In this document: in pieces, positions 46,511 through 56,892 of the stretch | How the letters are laid out: each line of letters begins with the position of its first letter | Position numbering within the stretch: position 1 is the first letter of the stretch | Origin: Cydia pomonella | Lineage: Eukaryota > Arthropoda > Insecta > Lepidoptera > Tortricidae | Assembly (NCBI RefSeq): GCF_033807575.1 | Contig: NC_084703.1 | Coordinates: 10,416,001 to 10,480,000 of the forward strand | Direction of reading: 5' to 3' | DNA length: 64,000 nucleotides | Notes under the pieces: generated by a model | Databases searched by the model: none | The model's input: the letters and a program-made list of their open reading frames with translations, nothing else | What the model was told of the DNA's origin: nothing | Translations under genes and position numbers: made by a program

Positions 46511-46569
46511 GCACTTAAAGGTCTTTTTTTTCTAGCCTAAAAGGCTAGAAAAAAAAGACCTTTAAGTGC
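46511..46569. repeat. Perfect 28-bp palindrome with 3-base loop
   Basis: The left arm GCACTTAAAGGTC, T(8), CTAGCCT is exactly complementary to the right arm AGGCTAG, A(8), GACCTTTAAGTGC, with AAA between. It directly abuts the 3' side of the - strand RTE relic. The perfect match implies a recent origin or ongoing correction. Confidence 0.9.
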
Positions 46570-46985
46570 CTAGAGTGCTAACTGCTGGGTAAAGGCCTCC
46601 CCTCTTTCCCGCTATTTGGTCCTGTCCAATGCATATTCCCGCCACTCTATACAGAATGCATCGAAGTCATCCCGCCTTCTCCGTTTGGGTCTTCCTCTGC
46701 CCCGAGATACATCCTGCGGGATCCAGTCCGTGGCTCATTTGGCCTAGCGTTCGGGGTGCATTCGGCAGATGTGTCTAGCCCCTGCCCAGTCCAATTTCAG
46801 CTTAGCGGCCTTCATGCTCACATTCACAATGCCAGTTTTGAAACGCAGTTCGGTGTTTCTAATACAGTCGGTTCTACGAACACCCAGTATGCTGCTTTTC
46901 ATTGCTCTCTGGCAAACCATGAGTCTGCATTTTTCAGTTTCATCTGGGGCCATGTTAGGGTGCCGTAGGTAAAGATAGGCAGGAG
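46570..46985 (-). pseudogene. RTE-type retrotransposon C-terminus with stops
   Basis: The 69-codon - strand frame (46953-46744) reads QRAMKSSILGVRRTDCIRNT, AAKLKLDWAG and HICRMHPER. It continues in frame past TAG and TGA stops as ATDWIPQDVSRGRGRPKRRR, RDDFDAF and RERGEAFTQQLAL. This is the characteristic RTE tail (RAM.RSILGV...D.IRNT...AAKLK..WAGH.CRM...R..RGRP.RRW.DD...GEAF.QQ). At least three in-frame stops show it is dead. Upstream domains are missing. The + strand frames here are shadows. Confidence 0.85.
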
Positions 46986-47120
46986 AGTGGAAGGTTGCCC
47001 TAAAAACACATTTATAATATATTTTTATTTAATATTAATACTCGTAGTATTGCATTGTATACGGGCGATTTTCCGCAACTCGACGACTGGCGCCTATTTT
47101 GCGTGACACGTGGAGGTGGG

Positions 47121-47567
47121 CTAGTCCTGCCAGCCCAGCTCCTCGAGGAATCCTATCAAACCTTTAATGTTGAGTAGGACCTCGGGGAGGTCTCTCGGGG
47201 ATCCGAGATGTTTAGCCCTGTATGGAGTCACTCGGCTGCATTCCAGCACCACGTGAGAGGCTGTTTCTTCTGTCTCCATGCATCCGCGGCATAGGGGACT
47301 GTCTGTGACACCTGTTGTGAAAAGATGTTTGTTAAATAGTCCATGACCTGTTATGACACTGGTTACCATACTCAGTCGGACCTTCCCTAGTTGCAGGAGC
47401 GCCCTTGTGAGCTTTCCGTTGATGCCAGGCATGGCTTCTTTTGCCTGTCTGCATCCAGTATGGTTCAGCCAGTGTTCTGTGTGTAGTTTCCCTGTGCGTG
47501 CCAGCAGCATTGAGCGTACCTTGCTAAACGGTATCGGAAATATTAATAGTATTATAAATTTTATCAT
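47121..47567 (-). pseudogene. Jockey/I-type retrotransposon RNase H C-terminus
   Basis: A 148-codon frame on the - strand. From about residue 18 it contains SMLLARTGKLHTEHWLNHTG, CRQAK, VITGHGLFNKHL and a CRGC...ETASHVVLEC Cys/His pattern, ending FLEELGW. This matches the end of the RNase H and the following zinc-binding tail of arthropod non-LTR elements (W....GCRQAK...., LTGH..L..HL...G...SP.CR.C....ET..H....C). The first ~17 residues (MIKFIILLIFP...) are genomic sequence upstream of a 5' truncation, so the Met is not original. The frame has no internal stop, so the copy is fairly young. The + strand frame at 47353-47571 is its shadow. Confidence 0.8.
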
Positions 47568-49229
47568 ATAACAACGAATACAGGCTTCTTTTTCTAAGTT
47601 GTTTTGATCTGCCTAAGCTAAGCAGCAACCAACCAACAAAGCGGTTATTATCAAACTTGAAGTAAATAAGTATCTAACCCTGAAAATTTAATAAATGAAT
47701 AAATATACATCTTATTATTGTTCTTATTATCTACATATATCTATTATCTACAGTTATAGATTCGTATTCAGAACTACCGCCCTACCAAATGAATAAAGAT
47801 CTGCAGACGAGCATTCGAAAGGTGGCAACCATAAAGAGTAGTCTATATTTGTAATTTTCCTGATTGAAGAAAAAAATATATAATATCAGAAATCTACGTC
47901 CGCGTTTAAGTTCTCTACCATAGACCGCATTCCTTTCTACACTAGTGTCCCCGTCTAAAATATGAATCCAACTTTATTTCAAATGCGTTAAGCAAATAAT
48001 CATTTGCGTACAAACACGATAAATCGGTTTTGTCGTATAGGTGCAAGTTGGGATTCTGGCGGCGACCGAGATGTGATTTGTTCACGGGCAGAGTGAGTGA
48101 GCGCCTAGATTTTTTTCTGTCGTCATTAATCACTGGGTATCTAATGGCGAGCCGTCAACTCCTGTGTACGGGAGACGTGCCCGCAAATTTTGTTAAACTA
48201 AATCTATTCGGTTGCGTGAAACTCGGAATTTATGAAGAAAAAAATTTCTTACAAACGCAGCAAAGCTATTTTATCAATCGCATATTTTCAAATTAATACT
48301 TATGCGCAGGTGGATTCCATCAGATACAAAAATATTCTGGCTTAGAATACAATTGAGATAAATCCGAGGACAGGGCAAGAGTGGCTATGACTCTTTTAAA
48401 ATCTGACGGCTAAGTAATAAATGCATGTATTGTTATTCCTTGAGCGCAAATCGTGGAATATCTAGCGTGTGTTACATATAAACTCTTCTCTGATATGATT
48501 TTCCAAATTAAATTAACTAAGGCAAAATAAAATAAGTTAATAATAAAGCATAGCCTTCACCAACGAGCGACTAAACACACCGTTAGATGAATACGCTGCC
48601 TGAATGCGGGCGTTGAAGCATACAAAATGAAAATTCAGGTCAGCGCATTGGGAAACTCACCGCCGGCAGTGGCCGCAGTGAGACGTTTCACAGGCCTTCT
48701 GGATATACAACTTCGCACAAATAAAAAATTGCAACGTCCCGTCGTACTAGAATACTCGTATCAGTCATTAAGGCTCTTATTGGTGTTTGGTTGGTATGTA
48801 GTTTTTCTCCCAGGCCTTTATTATATTAAGATATTAGGTTAATACCGATATTGTTGTAAATTTCGGATGCTCTACCACTAAATAAACACAGTAGGTATCG
48901 CCGTTCATAAACTTATTGCAAATCTAAGGCGGCCATCAGAATTCAACAGCGCTATGCTTACTTAGGATTTGAGGGGAAACGTTCAATCACATCGCAGTCA
49001 TGGACTGCTGGAACATGCCATGCATTCGGTAAAATAGAAATCCTCTAGATATTTTGCCTGTATAATGTGTAGTACGAGTATTACTTTAGTGATTCAACAA
49101 CCAATCTTATCTGAGACAGTTCTCCAGTCCTAGACCAGATACAATTCGAGAATAATTATTCGGGAAGCCCAAGAGGAGATTTAGAGAGTTACTTGAGCGC
49201 GGCAGATTACCATAAGTTAATATAATCCC
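47568..49229. other. No recognised gene
   Basis: AT-rich. The 48030-48296 and 48627-48842 open frames carry no domain I know. Confidence 0.4.
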
Positions 49230-49871
49230 AGTTGACACAGTCGTGCGTCCAGGACAGCCCATTAGAATAGTAAAAAAATGCTGACTTTGCCAACTATAGA
49301 CAGATTTCGGTCACTTCCATACTCTGTAAGAGTATGGACACTTCCATAATCTGTAAGAGTATGGAAAGTGTACTGAATAACCGATTCCTGGGCCTCCTGG
49401 CATACTTAGAAGCGAACGACCTGCTCAGTGACCAGCAGTACGGGTTCCGCCGAGGCCGGTCTACTGGAAATCTTTTAGCGTATGCCACCCACATCTGGAG
49501 TTAGGCCATCGAAAAGAATGGAGAGGCTTTAGCTGTCTCTCTAGATATATCGAAGGCTTTTGAGGCACGAGGGCCTTATTAGCAAGTTACCGTCCTTCGG
49601 TCTACCCCCTAGTTTTTGTGACTGGGTGACTGGATTTTTGACTTTCTGAGGGATCGATCGATTCGTGTTGTCATTAATGGCTGCACTCCGCCTTCGCTTT
49701 ATGGTAAGTATTCCACAAATACGCACGAAGCGTTTTGCTTCAACATTCCCTATGCGAACTGCCAAGGAGTGGAATGCCCTGCCCGAGTCTGTGTTTCCGC
49801 ACGAGTACAATCTGGGTCTCTTCAAGGCAAGAGTAAAAAAAATCTCAAGCGCGTCATTAAGATATATGTAG
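49230..49871 (+). pseudogene. CR1/Jockey-type retrotransposon with internal deletion
   Basis: Fingers: NYRQISVTSILCKSM, NNRFLG..LEANDLLSDQQYGFRRGRSTGNL (split here for length). Palm motif A: AIEKNGEALAVSLDISKAF with its catalytic Asp present. Then a frameshift, KLPSFGLPPSFCDWV, another frameshift, and FLRDRSIRVVINGC. The Y-x-DD region is missing. The sequence jumps to the C-terminal tail RTKRFAS.FPMRTAKEWNAL, PESVFPHEYNLGLFKARVK. So there is a 5' truncation, one in-frame TAG (HIWS-stop-AIEK), two frameshifts and one internal deletion. A 27-bp in-frame tandem duplication lies in the first block. Confidence 0.85.
49312..49365 (+). repeat. 27-bp tandem duplication, each unit a hairpin
   Basis: Units 49312-49338 and 49339-49365 differ at about one base. 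Each contains TCCATA[C/A]TCT, GTA, AGAGTATGGA, a short inverted repeat. In the RT frame the duplication adds nine codons (repeat of SILCKSM). Confidence 0.85.
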
Positions 49872-50365
49872 TAGATTAATAACTTGTTAAAAAGTGTCCA
49901 TTCCAAAGATATGACGATTTCAGCGAACCATGGCAAGTGGCAGGGTCACAAAATTGTACAAAAAACCTACCATCCTTCCCTTGACTTACTCGACGGCAGT
50001 CAATTTTTATTATATTTTTAAAGGAGTATGCAAAACTAACGAAACAATTTAATCTGCTGATCTGCACAAGCTAAAATAGCAAAAGTTGTTTATGAACTAA
50101 GTGCGTGCAGACGGAAGAAGGCATATATATGATATAATATTCCCCACTTCGCGCCTCTCTTTCCCTTTCTCGTTTTCGCAATCTCTGGCTCTCTCACACC
50201 ATCCGCACTTCGCTATCCGTTACTATAATTTTAATAAAACGCTTTAAACGAAATAATTTAAATATTATTAGGTATGATAATGATATAAGTAACTGTTATA
50301 CTGATGTAACTGTCATAAGAATAGATTTTGATTTATTTCTTTCATAATATTAAATTATAATAAAA

Positions 50366-51245
50366 TAGTACATTGTGATACAAGTGTGCTAAGTTCGTTA
50401 TTACGCTCGAGGCGATATTGTGTGCGCAAGCTGCAAGCGAGCGCGCAATAAGAAAGCATCGGCTTTGTGTGTAATGACCAATTTATTATTAAGCTCTTTA
50501 TTCCAAACGTTTTACAGTTTCTACCTTCATTAATTTATACTATCTATAGACATTTTTAATAGGTATTTGTTTCGTTAATCCATGCTATGTTCGTTTGGAC
50601 GCCCAGTTTTGGGCAAAGGCCTCCTCCATATCAAATGACCAATACACACGCGTTTCATACGACGTTTTTCAACACACTTGCGAGGAAAAAGAAACTTTCA
50701 TAGTAATTAAATTTTAATTGTTAAATCGGTTAGTAAAAGTCTTCATCTGTCATACTGCCTGCCGCCCCGCGCTCCGCCGCCGGCGGCCGACAGGCCCCTG
50801 CGGGTGGCGGAATGCCGGCTCTCGCCAATGCACGTTGTAAAATCTACTCAACCAATTTAAGAAAGCTCCGTTTCCATACATATTATTAGCAATCAGTTAC
50901 CTTCTTAACTCAGTTGGATAATATAATGAAAAAGAACGCTTGTTTAATATCTATTATGCGCCAAAAATCGGTGGAATAAAAATGCCGTTTTGAGCAAGTG
51001 TGTTAAAAATTATTTTACAGTACATATGGGGCTACTTTATAGCACTAGTGCGAGAAGTAGCATATTACGTTACTGTGTCGAACATTTAAAGGGCCATATG
51101 TACTGTAAAACGTTGTACGATACATGTGCGAATAGGTAATTCGCAACTCGTGTCGATTTAAAACACTCCCTTCGGTCGTGTTTTAATTTATCGCCACTCG
51201 TTTCGAATTTCCTATTTTTCGCACTTGTATCGTAATGTACTATTA
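50366..51245. repeat. Composite repeat F, copy B, with module X at its end
   Basis: Same ordered blocks as 28375-29180, but module X is not between TTTCATA.. and ATACTGCC. Instead it lies inverted after GAGCAAGTGTGTTAAAAATT. A GC-rich 80-base insert (50760-50835, containing CCGCCGCCGGCGGCC) is present only in this copy, and a fragment GTTTTGGGCAAAGGCCTCC (50609-50627) looks like the extreme end of an RTE-type element. Confidence 0.7.
51015..51245 (-). mobile_element. Palindrome-rich module X, copy B (inverted)
   Basis: 231 bp, the reverse complement of 28706-28936 with only around a dozen differences and no length change. Its ends TTACAGTACATATGG and GTAATGTACTATTA are intact. Confidence 0.8.
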
Positions 51246-51936
51246 AGCTAATCTAAGTATATGAATTTATATAAAACTGATATGTAGTTTGAATCTAATA
51301 TTGATGTGCAATACAATGATACTTCCTCGGATGGCAATTATAATAATAAAAAAATATACAAAAGAAAAACCCGACTGCTTAAAAAATATGAACAGAAAAG
51401 GGCAATAATAGAATATGGTTGACTCTGCAGGCCATTTCCGAAATTTCCCGTTATTATTGAGCTGAAAGCATTCGTAAACTGTGGGCTCTACGAGCTTAAA
51501 AAATTGCTTTTCATTCTTATTTAGCTCTTGTAGCTCAAATATTTGATACTTATTTCAGAATAATATAAAAAAATTACGATAACTTTTTAACGCGTCATTC
51601 AATTTTGGTCTCCTGAGCGGAATTTAAGGCGGTTTTTCAATTTTGAGAAATATTATAGAGGGTCAAAAAACGATAGGTTGAAATTTTTTAAGTAATGTTT
51701 AAAATGTCAGTGTCATTTTATTTTGGTTTGCTTAACGACATTTGACGCAGTTGTTTACGCACAAAAAATAATCTAAATAAAGAATTGATTCGACAAGAAT
51801 TTGGGAATTTATCTTAAAAAATGGAAAAAAATCAAACCGTCAGAATATAGATTCATCCACATTATAGTCAGATTTAGGTTTATCACAACTGAGACATCAA
51901 TCTGAACCTACTGATTATGGAGTGTGGAATTAAAAT

Positions 51937-52602
51937 CGCCTATGGCAGAACAATTGCAAAAGTGCCCAACTTTCAGCTTTAAATAATAGTTCCTAATCTC
52001 TCCGGTGGCGCTAGGTAGGCTCATGGATTACATGAACCATAGAGGTATAATAATATAGAGATGAAATGGGGGGAGAACAACAAATAATCCGACCAAATTA
52101 CGTAGGTTGTTTGTGGTATGTTGTCAGGAATGTTAAAACGTGTTTTGAATTTTGTCGCTTTGCGTATGTTCTGTTTCTCACGGGCGCACGCGTATGGCAC
52201 ATCTATATAAATACTAGGTCTATAACATTTTATTTCGGTGGATTATAGCGCCGCCTATTTGGATGGACACTTTTCATACATAGAGATTTTCCTCCTTTTA
52301 TTCCACACTTCATACTACTGATGTAATAATTTGACATGCACGAGTCAAGATGGTGTGTTTTATACGGAAGATGGAGATAAGGAATGGAATCTCCATATAC
52401 CAAAAAGTGTCATCAAAAAACCTTAAATAGGTGGCGCTACAATACCTAGAATACTTGAAAAAAAAATCAAATCATAGACAGCGCACTTCACTCCGTCAAT
52501 AACGCCTAGGTTCTTAACTACTCTAGCGCTACTCTGGAGAGATTTGGAACTATTATTTATAGCTGACCACTGGACACTTTTGCATAAGTTCGGCCTATGG
52601 AG
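51937..52602. mobile_element. Element with ~85-bp inverted arms
   Basis: Left: GCCTATGGCAGAACAATTGC, AAAAGTGCCCAACTTTCAGC, TAAATAATAGTTCCTAATCT, CTCC..TGGCGCTA. Right, read inward: CCATAGGCCGAACTTATGCA, AAAGTGTCCAGTGGTCAGCT, ATAAATAATAGTTCCAAATC, TCTCC..TAGCGCTA. The 480-base centre is non-coding. The class is unknown to me. Confidence 0.65.
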
Positions 52603-52883
52603 ATTGCGTTCCTTAAATCTACCTTCCATAGTTTTTGAGCATTTAAAAAAATTCCCTACAAGCTTGCGTCACTCCCGGATCGTCTGTGCTTTGAATGAGA
52701 GCATTTGTAGGGTTATTTAAATTTCTGACACCCTCGAGTATTTTCTTTTTCCTCATTTTCTACCCCTCCCGTATGGCTAACTCCAACAAACCGGCAGATT
52801 AACTTACCCTTGTTATCAAAGACATGTTGCGTGACAAACTATTAATATCTGACGCATCCAGATGGTGTCTTTTTTACTTTTTT

Positions 52884-53835
52884 TTAAATCTGTAGACGCT
52901 GAAAAATAAAACATTGTACCATGCCAGCATGCGGTGCATGTATAATCTTTAATACTTGACCCTGCAATTTCTCTGGTATTATGACCCTATTTGAAAACAA
53001 TAAGCAATCTTTGCTGACTGAAATTGCATCTTTCCTTTGTATATAGGGTAGCAACATGCGGTCATTGCTCTCTGATGGCCACCCATGTAAAGAAAAAAAC
53101 ACAACTTTTTTAAACACCTCATCCTTCTTAGTTTCACGGGGAATATCGCCTACAGAAACTGTCCACCTTGGTGTTTGTTCTAGCAGTAACACTAGCAAAG
53201 GAGCTTCCTCCTGCACAGGTTCTGGACTGCACTATCTGCTTAATCCATCAGCATTCTGAATTACCTGGCCTGGCTTGTACAAAATGTCATAATTGTAACT
53301 AGCTAAAATCAGTGACCAGCGTAGCAAACGTGGAGAGATTTGGTCTGGAATTGGCTTTCTTGGGTTCAAGAGCCCAATTAGCGGCTTATGGTCTGTAACT
53401 ATGGTAAATTTGACTCCCACCAGGTACTCTCGGAACTTCCTTAGTGCATAAATAATAGCTAGGACCTCCTTATCCAGTTGGCTGTAATTCCTTTCATGCA
53501 GCTGCATAATTCGTGAAGCCATTGCAATCGGTTTCTCTTGGCCATCTTCAAAAACATGACTTATCACAGCTCCCACGCCATATTCCGAGGCATCACAAGT
53601 GAGTATTACCTCTTTATTCTTGTCAAATTGCACTAGTGTCAAGTCAGAAGTTAACAGCTGTTTAGCCTTCTTAAACGCGTCTTCCTCTAGCTTTCCCCAC
53701 TTCCAAGTCATATTTTTCTTCAAAAGCTGATGCAGAGGCTCTAAGATGTCAGACTTAGCTCTGTAGAACCTTTCATAGAAATTGATTAGGCCTAAGAATG
53801 CACAGAGCTGTTTCAGATCTGAAGGGCTTGTTAAT
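52884..53835 (-). pseudogene. Ty3/Gypsy pol remnant: RT end, RNase H, integrase start
   Basis: One continuous - strand frame broken by a single TAG at 53232-53234. From 53835: the RT end (SDLKQLCAFLGLINFYERF), then RNase H with its three acidic residues in CDASEYGVGAV, QLDKEVLAI and TDHKPLIGL, and ending NADGLSR just before the TAG. After the TAG the frame continues to 52884 and includes the integrase N-terminal zinc-binding start (RVIIPEKLQGQVLKIIHAPH). It stops where the CC half of HHCC and the catalytic core should follow. The valine at 53216 is not a real start. The element is non-functional. In intact elements these enzymes copy genomic RNA and integrate the DNA. Confidence 0.9.
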
Positions 53836-54036
53836 GTTTATGGTGAATCCCAGCTCTTGAATACGCTGAAGTACCTTAGCTAGCCTTGCAGCATGTTCAG
53901 TCTCATCAGTACCTGTCACCACAATATCATCTAATAGAACAGCGACACCATCCATGTCTGCAAATTGACTTGACATCACTCGTTGAAATATGCCTGGTGC
54001 TGAACTGACCCCAAAAGGTAATCGGTTCTTTATCAT
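53773..54036 (-). pseudogene. Ty3/Gypsy reverse transcriptase palm fragment
   Basis: An 87-codon frame beginning with RLPFGVSSAPGIFQRVM and containing VAVLLDDIVVTG, the YxDD-type catalytic site (here LLDD). It runs to about 53830, where an internal deletion joins it out of frame to the RT end of the next segment. The 5' half of RT and the protease are missing. The last ~20 codons (KPFRSETALC...) are out-of-frame translation of the downstream segment. Confidence 0.85.
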
Positions 54037-54180
54037 GCAACTTGATTATAATGAAGATCTTGCTACTAGTTTGTTCAGCACTTCACTTGACATGCACTTG
54101 CAATTCATGTAGGCGAAGTCCTCCTTGCTGTCGTCCAGTTCTTCAACTTCAACCAGGTTAATTTTCTTTTTATTACGATT
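54037..54180 (-). pseudogene. Gypsy gag-pol linker after amber codon
   Basis: In the same frame as gag, after TAG (54181-54183), the sequence stays open for 44 codons: NRNKKKINLVEVEELDDSKE and on to NKLVARSSL, then TAA. It is acidic and Lys-rich, as expected of a gag-pol junction. No protease D-[TS]-G motif is present, so the protease was lost in a deletion near 54050. Confidence 0.65.
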
Positions 54181-54921
54181 CTAACATACGGCAACCGTAT
54201 GGCCCACCTTCTTGCAGTAGTTACAGTTCGCCCTAGCAAATTTACAGCCTCTAGGGTTATGATTCGCCCCGCAGTGACGACAGGCAGTCTCGCGCTTTTG
54301 CGAGCCGACGTTAACTAGGTTGGTGTCCATCGGTTCAGATGTACTTGTGCTCGTTGTTGGTTTGGTCTCCAGAAGTGTTGAGGTACTTGTTGTTTGCGGG
54401 TAAAGGTCGCTCACAGTTTGCTCAAATTGAACACTTCGGCTTACGGCTTGTGCGGACGTTAAATTGTCCGTTTTGAGTAATTCTCGCCGCAAACGCACAT
54501 CTCTAACTCCCAACACCAGTCTGTCACGCAATTGTCTTTCTAAATCACTGAAGTTACAATGCACTGCTATCGCTTTAATGGCCGAAATAAAAGATTGCAT
54601 TTTTTCACTTTTCTCTTGACATCGAAGATGGAATTTCCCGGCTTCGAGTATTTCGCTTTTCTCGGGCGCGAAAAACTTGCCTAATACGGCCAAGATATCA
54701 TCAAAGTTCACTTTCACGAGTTTTTTCGGCGCCGCTAATGAACTTACGAATGCAAAAGTATCTTTTCCACATTGTGAAAGGAAAATGGCGCGGGCACTTT
54801 CTAGGTTATTTTCCACGTCCAGTGCTTGTAGCGCAAATAACATTTGTTCTTTATACACTTTCCAATCGTCCTTTTCTTGATCGAAAGCCCCGGGCAGCAA
54901 GAAATTCGTATTTAACGCCAT
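54181..54921 (-). pseudogene. Ty3/Gypsy Gag with two zinc knuckles
   Basis: A 246-codon intact frame from ATG at 54921. The capsid-like domain spans residues 1-170, with FHLRCQ (97-102) and RDRLVLGV (132-139), both common in insect Gypsy Gag. A Thr/Ser-rich linker follows. The C-terminal Cys/His clusters start CRHCGANH.PRGC at 214 and end with a canonical CX2CX4HX4C knuckle at 233-246. The frame ends in TAG directly after the last Cys, and the same frame continues beyond. Gag forms the particle shell and binds RNA. The start is supported by a leader and primer-site-like sequence 30 bases upstream. Pol is broken, so the element cannot move by itself. Confidence 0.85.
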
Positions 54922-54948
54922 TTCACTAATAACAACTAATTAAATTTT

Positions 54949-54961
54949 CTCGAATCGCCAA
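54949..54961 (-). promoter_or_regulatory. Candidate tRNA primer-binding site of the Gypsy element
   Basis: On the - strand TTGGCGATTCGAG sits 28 bases before the gag ATG and directly after CACTACA, the sort of CA end expected of an LTR. Upstream (to about 55040) lies AATAAACGGATTG, a possible polyadenylation signal of an R-U5 region. No second LTR is visible at the other end, so the LTR is inferred and its outer boundary unknown. Confidence 0.4.
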
Positions 54962-55964
54962 TGTAGTGATTTCTGAAACAACGCCATGACAGCATAGACA
55001 ATCCGTTTATTTTTTAAACAAAAACAACACTTGTCAATGTGCAACATAACAAATCTTTTATGGGTAAAAGCGCCACCATTGGAAAAGAAAACATTATAAG
55101 AACCTTTTATTCTTCCAATAAATAATTTAATCCAATAGGTCTACGACGCTCGACTAACTTCAAATTTAGCATCTTGGCATCCCCTACTATAGTAAACAAG
55201 GCAAAGCGCTACGGTGCGGACGCTGCGGCCTCTGACCGGCGGCGTTTCTATTGCGGGTTAGGGCTGTGGGATTTTTTGATGTGGCAATGACTCAGAACTA
55301 GATTTAACGTTCATGATCAGAGTTTGTGACTGTTAATTCCAACACAACTAAATGTTTCTCATTTTAACAAATATATCTACATATACTTTCTCTTAGCCCA
55401 GTAAAGATACTGTTACGCAACGCATTGAATTATAACAGCATTTTTTTTTATTAAACCTTTCAATGGTTTGGGCGGAGGTTACTAAATTCGGAATAGGTTC
55501 AATCCTGACTTTTCCAATTCATTATTTAGTCAGCTACTAAAATTGTCCAACTCACATGGTCATATTTATAGGTAATAAGTTTAATACTGAGTAAGTCTAA
55601 TCCGTTAAATATTAAATTCTGAGAAAATCTGATTCTAATAAACTTGAATTATAACGAAAGCAAATTATAACTGCGTCAAATTCAATAATATCAGGTCAGA
55701 TTTTGCTTACGTTTAATTCATTGATAGTATATTTCTAATTTACTTGGTTAGATTTTGATTACGTTACTCTCGATTTGGAATTTCTAGTGTAAGTCAATTT
55801 CATGGTACGTCATGCGGATACACAGTCAACCACAGTTATTTCTAGCTTATTTCAACGAGAAATCCAATAACACTAATAGTCTAAAAATATAGTTAAACTT
55901 AAGTTGTTTTAGTACATAAGTACAGATATCACTTATTTTTCTATCTGATTCAAAAATTATACCC
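54962..55964. other. Possible LTR remnant, then nothing recognised
   Basis: The first ~100-250 bases may include the 5' LTR of the Gypsy relic. A GC-rich patch at 55195-55270 is unassigned. Confidence 0.35.
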
Positions 55965-56000
55965 TTCCTGTGCGAGTCCGACTCACACTTGGCAGGTTTT
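55965..56000 (+). mobile_element. Tail of the 5S-containing SINE-like repeat
   Basis: CCCTTCCTGTGCGAGTCCGA, CTCACACTTGGCAGG and a T-run match the end of the 7696-8002 repeat. Only the last ~35 bases are present. Confidence 0.5.
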
Positions 56001-56892
56001 TTTTTGTTCAGTCTTTTATGCCACCCTTCCAAGTGGTTGGTGGTGCGATATGTTTCCTCGGATCATCCAAAAATATTTGGTGTATTCACACCCATCCAAT
56101 GTCTTTCGAAGTATCTTTTTCCATTATTAGATGTTATTTATATGTATACGATGATTTTTCTAATAAGCTTAACCACCAAATTACGGTTATGTATTCGTTT
56201 GGCAGCAAAGGCAAGTTTGTTAATAATTTTGCTAAATTGTTCCCATCTTTTTAATTTTCAATATTACTTTCCTTTGATTTCATTCAAACGGCTTTCCTAA
56301 AATGAAAGCATCATCCTGTTATCTTCGCCGAGGGAAAAACGTATGATACAACATTTATCGCAGCAAATTCGAAGTCGGCTTTAGAATGTCTCATATTCAC
56401 GCCTAATGCGGTTTTCAATTCTTCATAAAGCCTACAAATATTTCAGTTCCAATGGAATTCCGCTTGGTCCCTATAGAACGAAATGAAATACATATGTAGA
56501 AATACCTATCTAATGACCTAATTCTCAACTCTGTTCGTTTTTGGCCCAATTTTACCCAAGGTCCTTTACATTAATTTCTATCTGACACATTTCTGTATCA
56601 CCGAACTTAACATCGCAGGTGCTTTATATTGACTAATCATGATCAAACGAAGTTTCGTCGAAGAAAACAAACCTTAACTTTGACGAGTTGCAATTGGTCC
56701 GTGTTTGCTTAGTCTTCCATTTTTTTTTCATTCGCTGTTATGAAATCCCTAAACTTCTACGTAACGAGCCACGATAGATAGATTTATATATCGACTTTTC
56801 CATCTATTGTAACATACCCCAACAGTCCTAAAATAAACCCAGGTATTTTAAATAATTTTCACTTAATTTGATCCAGAACATGCATAAATATA
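56001..56892. other. No recognised gene
   Basis: Two overlapping frames of about 100 codons (55970-56254, 55989-56300) are hydrophobic and without known domain. They begin inside the SINE tail and are unlikely to be real. Confidence 0.4.

Noticed and set aside
46756..46972. Two + strand frames of about 70 codons
   Set aside because: Antisense shadows of the RTE C-terminal relic.
53056..53259. Open frames on the + strand across the Gypsy relic (also 54677-54929)
   Set aside because: Antisense shadows of pol and gag.
54962..55200. A complete 5' LTR for the Gypsy element
   Set aside because: The inner end looks right (CACTACA before a primer-site-like sequence), but no matching copy exists at the other end, so the boundaries cannot be set.
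55970..56300. Two overlapping ~100-codon hydrophobic frames
   Set aside because: They begin in the tail of a SINE-like repeat and look membrane-like only because T-rich codons encode hydrophobic residues.
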